Positions 1 through 8,997 of a stretch of DNA of 64,000 nt are shown here, one piece after another. The first letter of the stretch is position 1. The number at the start of each line of letters is the position of its first letter. The stretch covers positions 1 to 64,000 of the forward strand of contig DISZ01000008.1 of the NCBI GenBank assembly GCA_002422085.1, written 5' to 3'. The notes beneath the pieces are model-generated. The model saw nothing but the letters and a program-made list of their open reading frames with translations, was not told the origin of the DNA and made no database searches. This DNA is from Rhodobacteraceae bacterium UBA6197 (lineage in GTDB: Bacteria > Pseudomonadota > Alphaproteobacteria > Rhodobacterales > Rhodobacteraceae). The position numbers and the translations under genes were made by a program.

Positions 1-911
1 CGCCCGGCCATCACCTTGGTCTGATCCATGTGGAAGATCGACGAGCGCGGGTCGTGGTTGAAATCCATGCTGACGTTGGGCATGTCGGTATAGCCCAAAA
101 TCCCCTTCAGCCTGCCGTCCGCCGCCGCGCGAATGGCCGCGTTGATCTCTTCGACCGAGGTCTCGCGCGCCGCCTCGAACACCAGATCGACGACCGAGAC
201 ATTCGGCGTCGGCACCCGGATCGCCACGCCATCCAGCTTGCCCTGCAACTCGGGCAGCACCAGCCCGACCGCCTTCGCCGCCCCGGTCGAGGTCGGGATC
301 ATGCTCAGCGCCGCGGCGCGGGCGCGGTAAAGATCCTTGTGCATCGTGTCCAGCGTCGGCTGATCGCCGGTATAGCTGTGGATCGTGGTCATGAACCCTT
401 TCGAGATCCCGATCGCGTCATTCAGCACCTTGGCCACCGGCGACAGGCAGTTGGTGGTGCACGAGGCGTTCGACACCACCAGCTGATCGGCCTTCAGCGT
501 GTCATGGTTGACGCCGTAAACGATGGTATTGTCCGCCCCCGCCGAGGGCGCCGAGACCAGAACCCGGCTCGCGCCATTCTGCAGATGGATCGCCGCCTTG
601 TCGCGGGCGGTGAAGATGCCGGTGCACTCCAGCACGATGTCGACATGCGCCCAGGGCAGCTCATCGGGGTTGCGGATCGCCGTCACCTCGATCGGGCCGC
701 GCCCCACGTCGATCGTGCTGGCCGTGGTCGTCACCACCGCCGGAAACCGCCCATGCACTGAATCGAACCGCAACAGATGCGCGTTCGTCTCGACCGGACC
801 AAGGTCGTTGATCGCCACGACCTCGATATCGGTGCGCCCCGATTCAATGATCGCCCGCAAGACGTTTCGACCGATCCGGCCAAAGCCGTTGATTGCTACC
901 TTCACCGTCAT
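1..911 (-). CDS. gap: Glyceraldehyde-3-phosphate dehydrogenase, partial (C-terminus off the left edge)
   Basis: Type I GAPDH of glycolysis and the Calvin cycle, interconverting glyceraldehyde 3-phosphate and 1,3-bisphosphoglycerate with NAD(P)(H). The first residues carry the Rossmann signature NGFGRIG (residues 8-14). The catalytic Cys lies in SNASCTTN at about residue 151 and the active-site His in TTIHSYTGDQ about 25 residues later. About 303 codons are present, so roughly 30 C-terminal residues are missing. The ATG at 911 has an AGGGA ribosome site that abuts the tkt stop codon, 9 bases away. It is the fourth gene of the fbp-prk-tkt-gap operon. In Rhodobacter cbbII operons the next genes are cbbA and cbbM, so these may lie just outside the window (inference). 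Confidence 0.96.
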   Translation of the reverse strand, partial: MTVKVAINGFGRIGRNVLRAIIESGRTDIEVVAINDLGPVETNAHLLRFDSVHGRFPAVVTTTASTIDVGRGPIEVTAIRNPDELPWAHVDIVLECTGIFTARDKAAIHLQNGASRVLVSAPSAGADNTIVYGVNHDTLKADQLVVSNASCTTNCLSPVAKVLNDAIGISKGFMTTIHSYTGDQPTLDTMHKDLYRARAAALSMIPTSTGAAKAVGLVLPELQGKLDGVAIRVPTPNVSVVDLVFEAARETSVEEINAAIRAAADGRLKGILGYTDMPNVSMDFNHDPRSSIFHMDQTKVMAG

Positions 912-920
912 GTTTTTCCC

Positions 921-2894
921 TCAGATCAAATATTTTGCTTTGGCAACAATGGCCTCTGCGGTGATGTTGAAGTGTTGATAGAGCTGCGGGGCAGGGGCCG
1001 AGGCCCCAAATCCCGTCATCCCGACAAACCCGTCTGTGGGCGCAAGAAACTGATCCCAGCCCATCCGCAACGCCGCCTCGCAGCCGACGCGGGGCGCGGT
1101 GCCCAGAACTGCCGCCCGGTAGGCCTCGGGTTGTGCGGCAAAGGCTTCAAAGCAGGGGGCCGAGACCACGGCCGCCATGATCCCCTCGGCGGCCAGCGTA
1201 TCGGCGGCGCTCAGTGCCAGTTCGATCTCAGAGCCGGTGGCGATCAGCGTCACATCGCGCCGCCCCGGATCGCGCAACAGATAGGCGCCTTTCGCGGTCA
1301 GGTTTTCGGCAATGTGATCCAGCCGCACCAAGGGAAGGTTTTGCCGCGACAAGACCAACATTACCGGCGATGTCTTTGACATCATGGCAATTTCCCAAGC
1401 CTCAGCGGTTTCGACCGCATCCGCGGGCCGGATCACCTTCAGGTTCGGAATGGCGCGCAGACTGGCCAGATGTTCAACCGGCTGATGCGTTGGTCCGTCC
1501 TCGCCCAGGCCGATGCTGTCATGCGTCATCACATAAGTCACCGGCACCCCCATCAGCGCCGAAAGCCGGATGGCGGGGCGGCAATAATCGGCGAAGGCCA
1601 TGAAGGTGCCGCCGTAGGGCCTTAGCCCGCCATGAAGCGCCATGCCGTTCATCGCGGCGCTCATGCCGTGTTCCCGGATCCCATAGTGAATATAATTCCC
1701 GGAAAAATCAGCGGCTTGCACTGACTTCATCCCCTTCGATCGGGTCAGGTTCGAGCCGGTAAGGTCGGCCGATCCGCCCACCGTGAAAGGCAGCGTCGCA
1801 TTGACCACCTCAAGCGCCATCTCGGAGGCCTTGCGGGTCGCCACTTTGGGCCGTTCGACCGAAAGCCTGGCCTTGTAGACGGCAATCGCCGCGGGCAGGG
1901 CAGAGCTGTCATCTGCCTCGGCACGGATGAAATCGGCGCGGGCCGGGGCGGCGTGCAACCGTGCCTCCCAGTCAGCCCGTGCCAAGGCCCCGCGCGCCGC
2001 CACCTGTCCCCAGGCAGCATAGATTTCTGCGGGAATGTCAAAGGGTTCATGCGGCCAGTTCAAGCGTTTTCGGGCCGCCGCAATCTCGGCCTCACCCAGC
2101 GGTGCGCCATGAACATCGTGGCTGCCCTGCTTGTTGGGCGCGCCAAAGCCGATCACGGTGCGACAGGCAATCAGGCTGGGGCGCGGATCGCGCCGGGCGG
2201 CCTCGATCGCGTCGGCGATCTCCGAGGCGGTGTGCCCGTCACATTCCAGCACATGCCACCCCGAGGCGGCAAAGCGCGCCTTCTGATCGGTCGAGGTTGC
2301 CAGCGAGGTGGCGCCGTCGATGGTGATCTTGTTATCGTCCCACATCACGATCAACCGGCCCAGACCAAGATGCCCGGCAAAGTCGATCGCCTCATGGCTG
2401 ATGCCTTCCATCAGACAGCCGTCACCCGCGATGACATAGGTGAAATGATCCACAAGATCATCACCATAGCGCGCGTTCTTCATCCGTTCGGCAAGCGCCA
2501 TTCCAACCGCCGTGGCGATCCCCTGGCCCAAGGGGCCGGTGGTCACTTCGATCCCGTCGGCATGGCCGTATTCGGGGTGACCGGCCGTGCGCGACCCAAG
2601 CTGGCGAAACGCCTTGATCTGATCCATGCCCATATCGGCGTAACCCAACAGGTGATGGATCGCGTAAAGCAACATCGAGCCATGCCCCGCCGACAGCACG
2701 AAACGGTCGCGATCCGCCCATTTCGGTGCCGAAGGGTCCAGCGTGATGAAGCGGTTGAACAGCACCGTGGCGACATCCGCCATGCCCATCGGCATGCCCG
2801 GATGCCCCGAGTTGGCCCGCTGCACCGCGTCCATCGCCAGCGCGCGGATCGCATTGGCCATTTTCGTTTCTTGTGTGATTACAATATCTTTCAT
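921..2894 (-). CDS. cbbT: Transketolase
   Basis: Thiamine-diphosphate enzyme that moves two-carbon ketol units in the regenerative Calvin cycle and the pentose phosphate pathway. The protein has 657 aa, the normal length. It shows the N-terminal RANSGHPGMPMG segment (about residues 26-37), the TPP motif beginning GDGCLMEG (about residues 158-165) and continuing to WDDNKITIDG, the central pyrimidine-domain segment GIREHGM, and DSIGLGEDGPTHQPVEHL. The ATG at 2894 is preceded by GAGGTG, which overlaps the end of prk 8 bases away. A second Met at codon 12 is possible but has no better ribosome site. Its place between prk and gap supports the Calvin cycle copy. Confidence 0.97.
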   Translation of the reverse strand: MKDIVITQETKMANAIRALAMDAVQRANSGHPGMPMGMADVATVLFNRFITLDPSAPKWADRDRFVLSAGHGSMLLYAIHHLLGYADMGMDQIKAFRQLGSRTAGHPEYGHADGIEVTTGPLGQGIATAVGMALAERMKNARYGDDLVDHFTYVIAGDGCLMEGISHEAIDFAGHLGLGRLIVMWDDNKITIDGATSLATSTDQKARFAASGWHVLECDGHTASEIADAIEAARRDPRPSLIACRTVIGFGAPNKQGSHDVHGAPLGEAEIAAARKRLNWPHEPFDIPAEIYAAWGQVAARGALARADWEARLHAAPARADFIRAEADDSSALPAAIAVYKARLSVERPKVATRKASEMALEVVNATLPFTVGGSADLTGSNLTRSKGMKSVQAADFSGNYIHYGIREHGMSAAMNGMALHGGLRPYGGTFMAFADYCRPAIRLSALMGVPVTYVMTHDSIGLGEDGPTHQPVEHLASLRAIPNLKVIRPADAVETAEAWEIAMMSKTSPVMLVLSRQNLPLVRLDHIAENLTAKGAYLLRDPGRRDVTLIATGSEIELALSAADTLAAEGIMAAVVSAPCFEAFAAQPEAYRAAVLGTAPRVGCEAALRMGWDQFLAPTDGFVGMTGFGASAPAPQLYQHFNITAEAIVAKAKYLI

Positions 2895-2902
2895 GTCACA
2901 CC

Positions 2903-3775
2903 TCAGGCTTTTCTGGCGTCGCGGACAAGCCGCTCGATCAGGGGGGTCAGGATCAGTTGCATCGCCAGATCAAGCTTGTTGCCCGGAATGACGATCGAGT
3001 TGGCGCGGCTCATCCACGAGCCGTGGATCATCGCGGTCAGATAGGGAAAGTCGATCCCGCGCGGGTTCCTGAAACGGATCACCACAAGGCTTTCGTCCGG
3101 CGTCGGGATCGAGCGCGCGATGAACGGGTTTGAGGTATCCACCACCGGCACACGCTGAAAATTGATGTCGGTTTCGGTGAATTGCGGCATGATGCAGTGC
3201 ACATAGGCATGCATCCTTCGCAAGATCACGTCGGTCACTGCCTCGGTCGTATAGCCGCGTTGCGAGCGGTCACGGTGAATCTTCTGGATCCATTCGAGGT
3301 TGACGACCGGCACCACACCGATCTTCAGATCGGCATATTGCGCAAGGTTCACTTCGGCATTGACCACTGCGCCGTGCAGACCTTCGTAGAACAGCACGTC
3401 GGCGCCGTCCTCGAATGGGGCCCAATCGGTGAAATGCCCCGGCGGCACGCCATGGCGGGCGGCCTCGGCGTCGTCGTGAACATAGTGGCGGGTGCGACCC
3501 TTGCCGGTCTGGCCGAATTCGCGAAAGACCCGCTCTAGTTCGGACAACTCATTGGCTTCGTAGGAAAAATGCGAAAACGGCTGGTCGCCTTCGGCATAGC
3601 GTTTTTCCAGTTCGACCTTCATGTCGGCGCGGTTGAAACGGTGGAACGCGTCGCCTTCGATCGAGACCGCGGTCACGCCCTCACGCCGGAAAATCTGATC
3701 GAAGGTGTATTTGACCGTCGACGTGCCTGCGCCCGAAGAGCCGGTGACAGAAATGATCGGATGTTTCTTGCTCAT
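2903..3775 (-). CDS. cbbP: Phosphoribulokinase
   Basis: Phosphorylates ribulose 5-phosphate to ribulose 1,5-bisphosphate, the RuBisCO substrate, and so is a marker of the Calvin cycle. The 290-aa length fits the octameric bacterial class found in purple bacteria. The P-loop GSSGAGTST lies at residues 12-20, and the family segments DWAPFEDGADVLFYEGLHG and MPQFTETDINFQRVP follow. I chose the ATG at 3775 (MSKKHPIISVTG) because it has an AGGAG site six bases upstream. The frame stays open upstream, but that part overlaps fbp. The fbp stop lies one base before this start, so the two are probably translationally coupled. Confidence 0.97.
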   Translation of the reverse strand: MSKKHPIISVTGSSGAGTSTVKYTFDQIFRREGVTAVSIEGDAFHRFNRADMKVELEKRYAEGDQPFSHFSYEANELSELERVFREFGQTGKGRTRHYVHDDAEAARHGVPPGHFTDWAPFEDGADVLFYEGLHGAVVNAEVNLAQYADLKIGVVPVVNLEWIQKIHRDRSQRGYTTEAVTDVILRRMHAYVHCIMPQFTETDINFQRVPVVDTSNPFIARSIPTPDESLVVIRFRNPRGIDFPYLTAMIHGSWMSRANSIVIPGNKLDLAMQLILTPLIERLVRDARKA

Positions 3776-3776
3776 G

Positions 3777-4775
3777 TCAGCTCCTGAACAGGCCACGGGT
3801 GGAAAACAGCGCCGACGCCTCGTCGGCCGGCAGGTCGTGATAGGCCGCAACGCGCGCGACCTTGGCGGCCGAGCCAAAGACGAACGGCGTGCGGGCGTGC
3901 AACTGATCGGGCAGGGCGCCAAGGATCGGTTCGGCGCCATCGGTGGCGCCGCCCCCCGCCTGGGTAATCACGAAGGCAATCGGCGCACATTCGTAGACAT
4001 GGCGCAGGCGGCCGCGGCCATAGCCCTTGCGGCTGTCGCCGGGGTAGAGAAAGATCCCGCCTCGGGTCAGGATGCGGTGCGTTTCGGCCACCAGCGAGGC
4101 GATCCAGCGCATGTTGAAATTCTTGCCGCGCGGCCCCTCGGCCCCGGCCACGCAATCGTCGATGAAGGCGCGCACCGGCGTCGGCCAGTGCCGGTAATTC
4201 GACGCGTTGATCGCATATTCGGGTGAATCGTCAGGCAGATTCCTGGGCGAGGCGACCCGCTCGAACCGGCCGGTGTCGGGATCAAGCACCCATTGCAGCA
4301 CACCATCGCCGAAGGTGACGACAAAGCAGCACTGCGGTCCATAGATGATATAGCCTGCCGCGGTCTGCTCTGAACCCGGACGCAGGAAGCTTGCATTGGC
4401 ATCCTCGGCCACCGGAAACACCGAAAAGATCGTGCCGATCGAGACGTTGACATCAATGTTGGACGAGCCGTCCAACGGGTCGATCGCCAGCGCAAGACCG
4501 CCCGTCGGGTTCAGCGCGACCACCTCTTGCTGCTCTTCCGAGGCATAGTAGCGCACGCCCGACCCGGCAAGCGTCGCCATGAAGGCCTCATCGGCAATCA
4601 CATCCAGTGCCTTTTGCCCATCGCCGCCGCTGTTGACGCCCCGCGCCGCTGCCAGATCGGTGTCGATGCCGTTGCGGGCAATGATCCGCGCCAGATCAAT
4701 GCCGACCCGTGCCAGACGCTGCATCGCGTCGCCCAATTCTTCGGGCAGGGCAAGGCCCTGAAGATCCAAAGACAT
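3777..4775 (-). CDS. cbbF: Fructose-1,6-bisphosphatase, class I
   Basis: Hydrolyses fructose 1,6-bisphosphate (and probably sedoheptulose 1,7-bisphosphate in bacterial Calvin cycles) to the monophosphate. It has 332 aa. The metal-binding signature DPLDGSSN lies at about residues 99-106, and the substrate-binding region contains LYPGDSRKGYGRGRLRHVYE. The ATG at 4775 has a strong GGAGG site 7 bases upstream. It is the first gene of the minus-strand operon and is divergent from cbbR across 111 bases that contain a CbbR-type site. Confidence 0.97.
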   Translation of the reverse strand: MSLDLQGLALPEELGDAMQRLARVGIDLARIIARNGIDTDLAAARGVNSGGDGQKALDVIADEAFMATLAGSGVRYYASEEQQEVVALNPTGGLALAIDPLDGSSNIDVNVSIGTIFSVFPVAEDANASFLRPGSEQTAAGYIIYGPQCCFVVTFGDGVLQWVLDPDTGRFERVASPRNLPDDSPEYAINASNYRHWPTPVRAFIDDCVAGAEGPRGKNFNMRWIASLVAETHRILTRGGIFLYPGDSRKGYGRGRLRHVYECAPIAFVITQAGGGATDGAEPILGALPDQLHARTPFVFGSAAKVARVAAYHDLPADEASALFSTRGLFRS

Positions 4776-4839
4776 AGCTTTACCTCCATGTCGCGCCCTG
4801 TGGTGGGGCGTTGACAGAAGGATTGCGGCAAACCGGTTT

Positions 4840-4852
4840 TTATGAAATTTAA
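4840..4852. promoter_or_regulatory. Putative CbbR binding site in the cbbF-cbbR gap
   Basis: The sequence TTA-N7-TAA occurs here and also satisfies the LysR core T-N11-A. This is the consensus reported for CbbR sites. It sits in an AT-rich patch of an otherwise GC-rich gap, 65 bases upstream of fbp and 35 bases upstream of cbbR. That placement suits activation of the operon and autocontrol of cbbR. A TTGACA at 4811-4816 points towards cbbR, but no well-spaced -10 follows it. Confidence 0.65.
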
Positions 4853-4886
4853 ATGTTTGGAAAATCCTTTCAGAAAAGGTGAAGAT

Positions 4887-5825
4887 ATGCGCCTGGATAC
4901 CCTAACCCTCAAGCAATTGCGCGCTCTTGTAGCCGTGGCCGAGGGCCGGTCCCTGACCGCAGCGGGCACGGCGCTGGGGCTAAGCACGCCAGCAATTCAC
5001 ACCCAGATCAAGGGCTTGGAGGAAAGCATCGGGGCGCGGTTGGTGCGGCGGGCGTCCGACGGGGCCGGATCAGAGCTGACCGAGGCCGGCGTGGTGCTGC
5101 GCGAGGCCGCCGCACGGATCGAGGACGCTTTGTCGCAGGCGGCGGCCGATGTGGCGGCGCTGAATCGCGGCCAATCGGGACGCGTGGTGCTGGGCGTCGT
5201 GTCTACGGCCAAGTATTTCGCACCGCGTCTGGTGAAGATGCTGCACCAGACCTTGCCCGATATCGACATCGTGTTGCGCGTCGGCAACCGCGAGGCGACG
5301 ATTGCCGGGTTGGAACGTGGCGCCTATGATCTGGCGATCATGGGCCGCCCGCCACGCCGCCCGGCGGTGGTGGCGGTGCCGCTGGGGCCGCATCCGCACG
5401 GGCTGGTTGTGGCGCCCGATCATCCGTTGGCGGGGCAGGGGATGTCGCTGGACACGCTATTCGATCAGACCTTCCTCGCACGCGAAGAGGGCTCGGGGAC
5501 GCGGATCCTGATGGCGCGCTGGCTGGACCGCGTTGGCGACGGGCGCACCTATGACACGATGGAGATGGACAGCAACGAAACGATCAAACAGGCGGTGATG
5601 GCGGGCCTCGGGATTGCGTTTCTAAGCCTGCACACCATCACCGAGGAACTGGCGACCGGGCGCCTCGTGTCGGTGTCGGCGCCGGGCCTGCCGATCGAGC
5701 GGCACTGGTTCATGGTCCGCCCCGATATCGAGCATCCGCGTGCGCTTGCCTTGCGGCTTTGGGACGGGGTTCTGGCGCTTGAGGGGCGTTATCTGCCCGT
5801 CGCGCGCAGTGATCCAGCCGATTGA
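4887..5825 (+). CDS. cbbR: LysR-type regulator CbbR
   Basis: LysR-family activator of Calvin cycle genes. The 312-aa protein has a winged helix-turn-helix at about residues 1-65 (LTLKQLRALVAVAEGRSLTAA) and a two-lobed co-inducer domain after about residue 90. I chose the ATG at 4887 because it has AAGGTG seven bases upstream and starts MRLDTLTLKQL, like known CbbR proteins. The frame extends 15 codons further upstream without a good ribosome site. It is transcribed away from fbp-prk-tkt-gap, the usual arrangement, so it probably controls that operon with RuBP or other metabolites as signal. Confidence 0.92.
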   Translation: MRLDTLTLKQLRALVAVAEGRSLTAAGTALGLSTPAIHTQIKGLEESIGARLVRRASDGAGSELTEAGVVLREAAARIEDALSQAAADVAALNRGQSGRVVLGVVSTAKYFAPRLVKMLHQTLPDIDIVLRVGNREATIAGLERGAYDLAIMGRPPRRPAVVAVPLGPHPHGLVVAPDHPLAGQGMSLDTLFDQTFLAREEGSGTRILMARWLDRVGDGRTYDTMEMDSNETIKQAVMAGLGIAFLSLHTITEELATGRLVSVSAPGLPIERHWFMVRPDIEHPRALALRLWDGVLALEGRYLPVARSDPAD

Positions 5826-5887
5826 CGGCCGGGCAGGGCGCGGGCATTCTCGGCACGCGGCCCCTCTCGGTCCAGAAAGAAAGAGCC

Positions 5888-6295
5888 ATGGCGACCATTG
5901 CACCTCCGAAAGACCCCGAATCCGATCCGCGCGTGAAAGCGGTGTTTGACGATATCCGCACCACGCGTGGTTCGGATTTCATCAATAATGTCTGGCGCTA
6001 TCTGGCCTTTGACCCAAGCCTGCTTGCGGCAACATGGGCCGAGGTCAAAGCCGTCATGGCGACGCCGACGGCGCTGGAACCAAAGGTGAAGGAAATGATC
6101 TATGCCGCTGTTTCCATTGCCAATTCATGCGATTACTGCACCCATTCCCACCTTGCGGCGGCCCGCGCCAAGGGGATGAGTGCCGAAGAACAGGCCGATT
6201 TCTTTCGCGTCGTCGCCTCGGCCGGGAAAACCAACCATCTTCTCAACGCGATACGCGTTCCGGTCGATCCGGTCTTCGTGATGGACAAGGAGTAG
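5888..6295 (+). CDS. AhpD-like / carboxymuconolactone decarboxylase family protein
   Basis: A small all-helical protein of 135 aa. The AhpD-type redox signature lies at about residues 81-88: CDYC followed by THSH, giving a CxxC pair and a following His. Proteins of this family reduce peroxides through the Cys pair or act on lactones, and the actual substrate here is unknown. The ATG at 5888 (MATIAPPKDP) is preferred to an upstream in-frame start because the extra 22 residues do not look like this family. It lies 62 bases after cbbR in the same direction, and a quinone oxidoreductase starts 3 bases after its stop. A redox or detoxification pair co-transcribed with cbbR is possible (inference). 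Confidence 0.8.
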   Translation: MATIAPPKDPESDPRVKAVFDDIRTTRGSDFINNVWRYLAFDPSLLAATWAEVKAVMATPTALEPKVKEMIYAAVSIANSCDYCTHSHLAAARAKGMSAEEQADFFRVVASAGKTNHLLNAIRVPVDPVFVMDKE

Positions 6296-6297
6296 AC

Positions 6298-7269
6298 ATG
6301 GCCTATGCAATCGCAGTCCGCGCGCCCGGCGGTCCCGATCAGTTTCACCGCGTCGAGATCGCCATTCCGCAACCCAGTGCCGGAGAAATAACCTTAAGAC
6401 AGACCGCTATAGGTTTGAATTTCATAGATGTTTACTTTCGATCCGGTCTCTATCCCTGGCCCGAGAAACAAGACCTGATTACCGGGTCGGAAGGCGCCGG
6501 CGTGATCGAAGCCGTCGGCCCGGGGGTCACGCTGGAACCCGGCATGCGCGTCGCCTATACGCTGCCAAATGGCGCCTATGCCAGCCACCGAGTAATTCCG
6601 GCGGCGCAAGCCGTTGTTATTCCAGATGAAATACCAGACGACGTGGCCGCTGCCGTGATGCTGAAGGGGCTGACGGCGCAGTATCTTTTGCATCACTCAT
6701 ACCCGGTAAAGCCTTCAGAAACCGTGCTTTTTCATGCGGCGGCGGGCGGTGTCGGGCTGTTGGCCGGGCAATGGCTTCGCGCCATGGGCGTGCACACGAT
6801 CGGCACGGCGGGCGGTCCGCAAAAATGTGCGCTGGCCGAGGCGCATGGCTACGATCATGTGATTGACTACCGTGCTCAGGATTTCGTGGCCGAGGTGAGG
6901 CGGTTGACCGATGGCGCCGGTGTCGCGGCGGTTTACGACTCTGTTGGTGCCGATACCGTATTGAAATCGCTGGAGGTTCTTTCGAGGTTCGGGACCTTGG
7001 TCAGTTTTGGCCAGTCTTCTGGCGCGGCCGAGGATTTCCGCATCAGCCATCTTGCGCGCGCCAGTTTGCGCGTCACGCGACCGACGCTGTTTCATCACAC
7101 GGCGCGGCCCGGATGGTTGCAAAGCGCGGCGGCCGATCTGTTTACGATGATTTCATCGGGCAAGATCAAGGTCGAGATCGCGCAGAGGTTTGCGCTGACC
7201 GATGTGGCTGCGGCCCATCGTGCGCTTGAAGGGAGAAAGACCACCGGTTCCACCATCTTGCTGCCCTGA
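6298..7269 (+). CDS. qor: NADPH:quinone oxidoreductase (zeta-crystallin-like MDR family)
   Basis: Medium-chain dehydrogenase/reductase of 323 aa that lacks the zinc-binding residues of alcohol dehydrogenases, as in QOR enzymes. It has the N-terminal GroES-like part (LNFIDVYFRSGLYP), the QOR signature GSEGAGVIEAVGPGV, and the nucleotide-binding loop HAAAGGVGLLAGQW at about residues 145-158. It probably reduces quinones with NADPH. The ATG at 6298 has an AAGGAG site inside the stop region of the AhpD-like gene, so the two are coupled. Some stretches (near 6390-6440 and 6590-6630) are less GC-rich than the neighbours. Confidence 0.9.
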   Translation: MAYAIAVRAPGGPDQFHRVEIAIPQPSAGEITLRQTAIGLNFIDVYFRSGLYPWPEKQDLITGSEGAGVIEAVGPGVTLEPGMRVAYTLPNGAYASHRVIPAAQAVVIPDEIPDDVAAAVMLKGLTAQYLLHHSYPVKPSETVLFHAAAGGVGLLAGQWLRAMGVHTIGTAGGPQKCALAEAHGYDHVIDYRAQDFVAEVRRLTDGAGVAAVYDSVGADTVLKSLEVLSRFGTLVSFGQSSGAAEDFRISHLARASLRVTRPTLFHHTARPGWLQSAAADLFTMISSGKIKVEIAQRFALTDVAAAHRALEGRKTTGSTILLP

Positions 7270-7330
7270 GCGCACTCGGGGTTAAGTTTTTGTTTACATA
7301 ATACCGATTATCGGCTTTTGATCTGGACCG

Positions 7331-7357
7331 ATCCGGGCATGTTCTTGCAGCCCGGAT
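7331..7357. terminator. Inverted repeat between convergent qor and pgm
   Basis: ATCCGGGC and GCCCGGAT form a perfect 8-bp stem around an 11-base loop, midway between the stop codons of two convergent genes. There is no run of T on either side, so this is at best a weak or factor-dependent terminator. Confidence 0.4.
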
Positions 7358-7371
7358 TGCCTCTGATCCGC

Positions 7372-8997
7372 TCAGGTAATCACGTCTGGCGCCGTCCGCC
7401 CTGTCACGGCGGTAATCTGCACCAGCGCCTCGGTGGCGGCGATGATGGGCGCCAGCGCGGCCTGTGAATCCTGATCCAACCCGTCCGGCCCGGCGACATA
7501 GCGTTCCAGATAGACGCGCAGCGTGGCGCCCTCGGTTCCGGTGCCCGACAACCGCAGCACAATGCGGCTGTCGTCGGCAAAAATCACCCGCAGCCCTTGA
7601 CCGGTCGAGACCGACCCATCGACCGGGTCGCTATAGGCAAATTCGTCGGCGCGGGCAATTGTCAGCCCCGCCACCACCTGCCCCGGCAAATCGGCCAGTC
7701 GCGCGCGCAACGCGCCCAGCATCGCATTGGCCTGATCCACGGGCAGCGCCTCATAGTCGTGACGCGAATAGTAATTGCGCCCGAACCGCGCCCAATGCTC
7801 GGTCAGGATCTGCGCCACCGACTGACCCCGCACAGCGATGATGTTGAGCCACATCAGCACCGCCCAAAGCCCGTCCTTTTCGCGCACATGGTCGGATCCG
7901 GTGCCAAAGCTTTCCTCGCCGCAAAGCGTCGCCCGGCCCGCTTCCAGCAGATTTCCAAAGAATTTCCAGCCGGTTGGAGTCTCATAGCAGGTGATCCCCA
8001 GCGCCTTTGCCACCCGGTCCACCGCCGCCGAGGTCGGCATCGAGCGCGCCACCCCCTTCAACCCGCCCGCATAGCCGGGGCACAGATGCGCGTTCGCCGC
8101 CAGCACGGCGAGGCTGTCCGAGGGGCCGACATAGACCCCCGCGCCGAGGATCATGTTGCGATCGCCATCGCCATCCGACGCAGCGCCAAAGTCGGGCGCA
8201 TCGGCGCCCATCATCGTCGCCATCAGCTCATGCGCCCAGGTCGGATTCGGATCGGGATGCATGCCGCCAAAGTCCGGCAAGGGTGTGGCATGGATCACCG
8301 AGCCGCTGGCCGCGCCCAGGCGGCGTTCGAAAATCTCTCTGGCATAGGGCCCGGTGATCGCGTTCATACTGTCGATGCAAAGCCTGAAATCAACCTTAAG
8401 AAATTCTCTCAAGCTAGCGAAATCAAACAAGGTTTCCATAAAATCTGCATAAGCCTCCACGGGCTCCACGACCTCGGCCACCATGGCGCCGATGCGCACC
8501 TCGCCCAATCGGCCAAGCTCGATGTCCGGGGTCTCGAGCGTGGCAAAACTGGTCAGCGTTTCGGCGCGGGCAAAGATCGCCTCGGTCACCGCTTCGGGTG
8601 CCGGGCCGCCATTGCCGGTATTGTATTTGACGCCGAAGTCCTCGTCTGGACCGCCAGGGTTATGGCTGGCCGAAAGGATCAGGCCGCCGTCGGCCTTGCG
8701 GGCCCGGATCAGGTGTGAGGCGGCAGGGGTCGACAGCCACGCCCCCTGCCCCACAATCACCCGCGCCGCGCCATTCGCCGCCGCCATTCGCAGAATGATC
8801 TGCGCGGCCTCTGCCCCGAAATAGCGCCCATCTCCGCCCAGAACCAGCGTTTTGCCCGCAACCCCGCCGATCGCGTCAAACGTCGCCTGAACGAAATTCT
8901 CGAGGTAGCGCGGTTGCATGAACACGCGGGTTTTCTTGCGCAGACCCGAGGTGCCGGGCTTTTGCCCGGAAAAGGGCGTGGTGGCGTGACGGGTCAT
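7372..8997 (-). CDS. pgm: Phosphoglucomutase (alpha-D-glucose phosphate-specific)
   Basis: Interconverts glucose 1-phosphate and glucose 6-phosphate, linking glycogen synthesis and breakdown to central metabolism. It has 541 aa. The phosphoserine loop SASHNPGG holds the catalytic Ser at about residue 111. The Mg-binding loop DGDGDRN follows, then the sugar-binding GEESFGTGSDHVREKDG, and the phosphate-binding end (RLSGTGTEGATLRVYLE). The ATG at 8997 (MTRHATTPFSG) has GGAGG upstream and overlaps the glgX stop as ATGA. The frame stays open upstream but lies inside glgX. It is the last gene of the glg operon. Confidence 0.97.
   Translation of the reverse strand: MTRHATTPFSGQKPGTSGLRKKTRVFMQPRYLENFVQATFDAIGGVAGKTLVLGGDGRYFGAEAAQIILRMAAANGAARVIVGQGAWLSTPAASHLIRARKADGGLILSASHNPGGPDEDFGVKYNTGNGGPAPEAVTEAIFARAETLTSFATLETPDIELGRLGEVRIGAMVAEVVEPVEAYADFMETLFDFASLREFLKVDFRLCIDSMNAITGPYAREIFERRLGAASGSVIHATPLPDFGGMHPDPNPTWAHELMATMMGADAPDFGAASDGDGDRNMILGAGVYVGPSDSLAVLAANAHLCPGYAGGLKGVARSMPTSAAVDRVAKALGITCYETPTGWKFFGNLLEAGRATLCGEESFGTGSDHVREKDGLWAVLMWLNIIAVRGQSVAQILTEHWARFGRNYYSRHDYEALPVDQANAMLGALRARLADLPGQVVAGLTIARADEFAYSDPVDGSVSTGQGLRVIFADDSRIVLRLSGTGTEGATLRVYLERYVAGPDGLDQDSQAALAPIIAATEALVQITAVTGRTAPDVIT

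Noticed and set aside
4811..4816. TTGACA resembling a -35 box before cbbR
   Set aside because: No -10-like hexamer lies at 16-18 bases; the nearest AT-rich hexamers are at 20 or more bases.
7282..7296. CtrA-like TTAA-N7-TTTA
   Set aside because: It lies between two convergent stop codons where no promoter is needed, so it is probably chance; it also lowers trust in the similar match at 30870.
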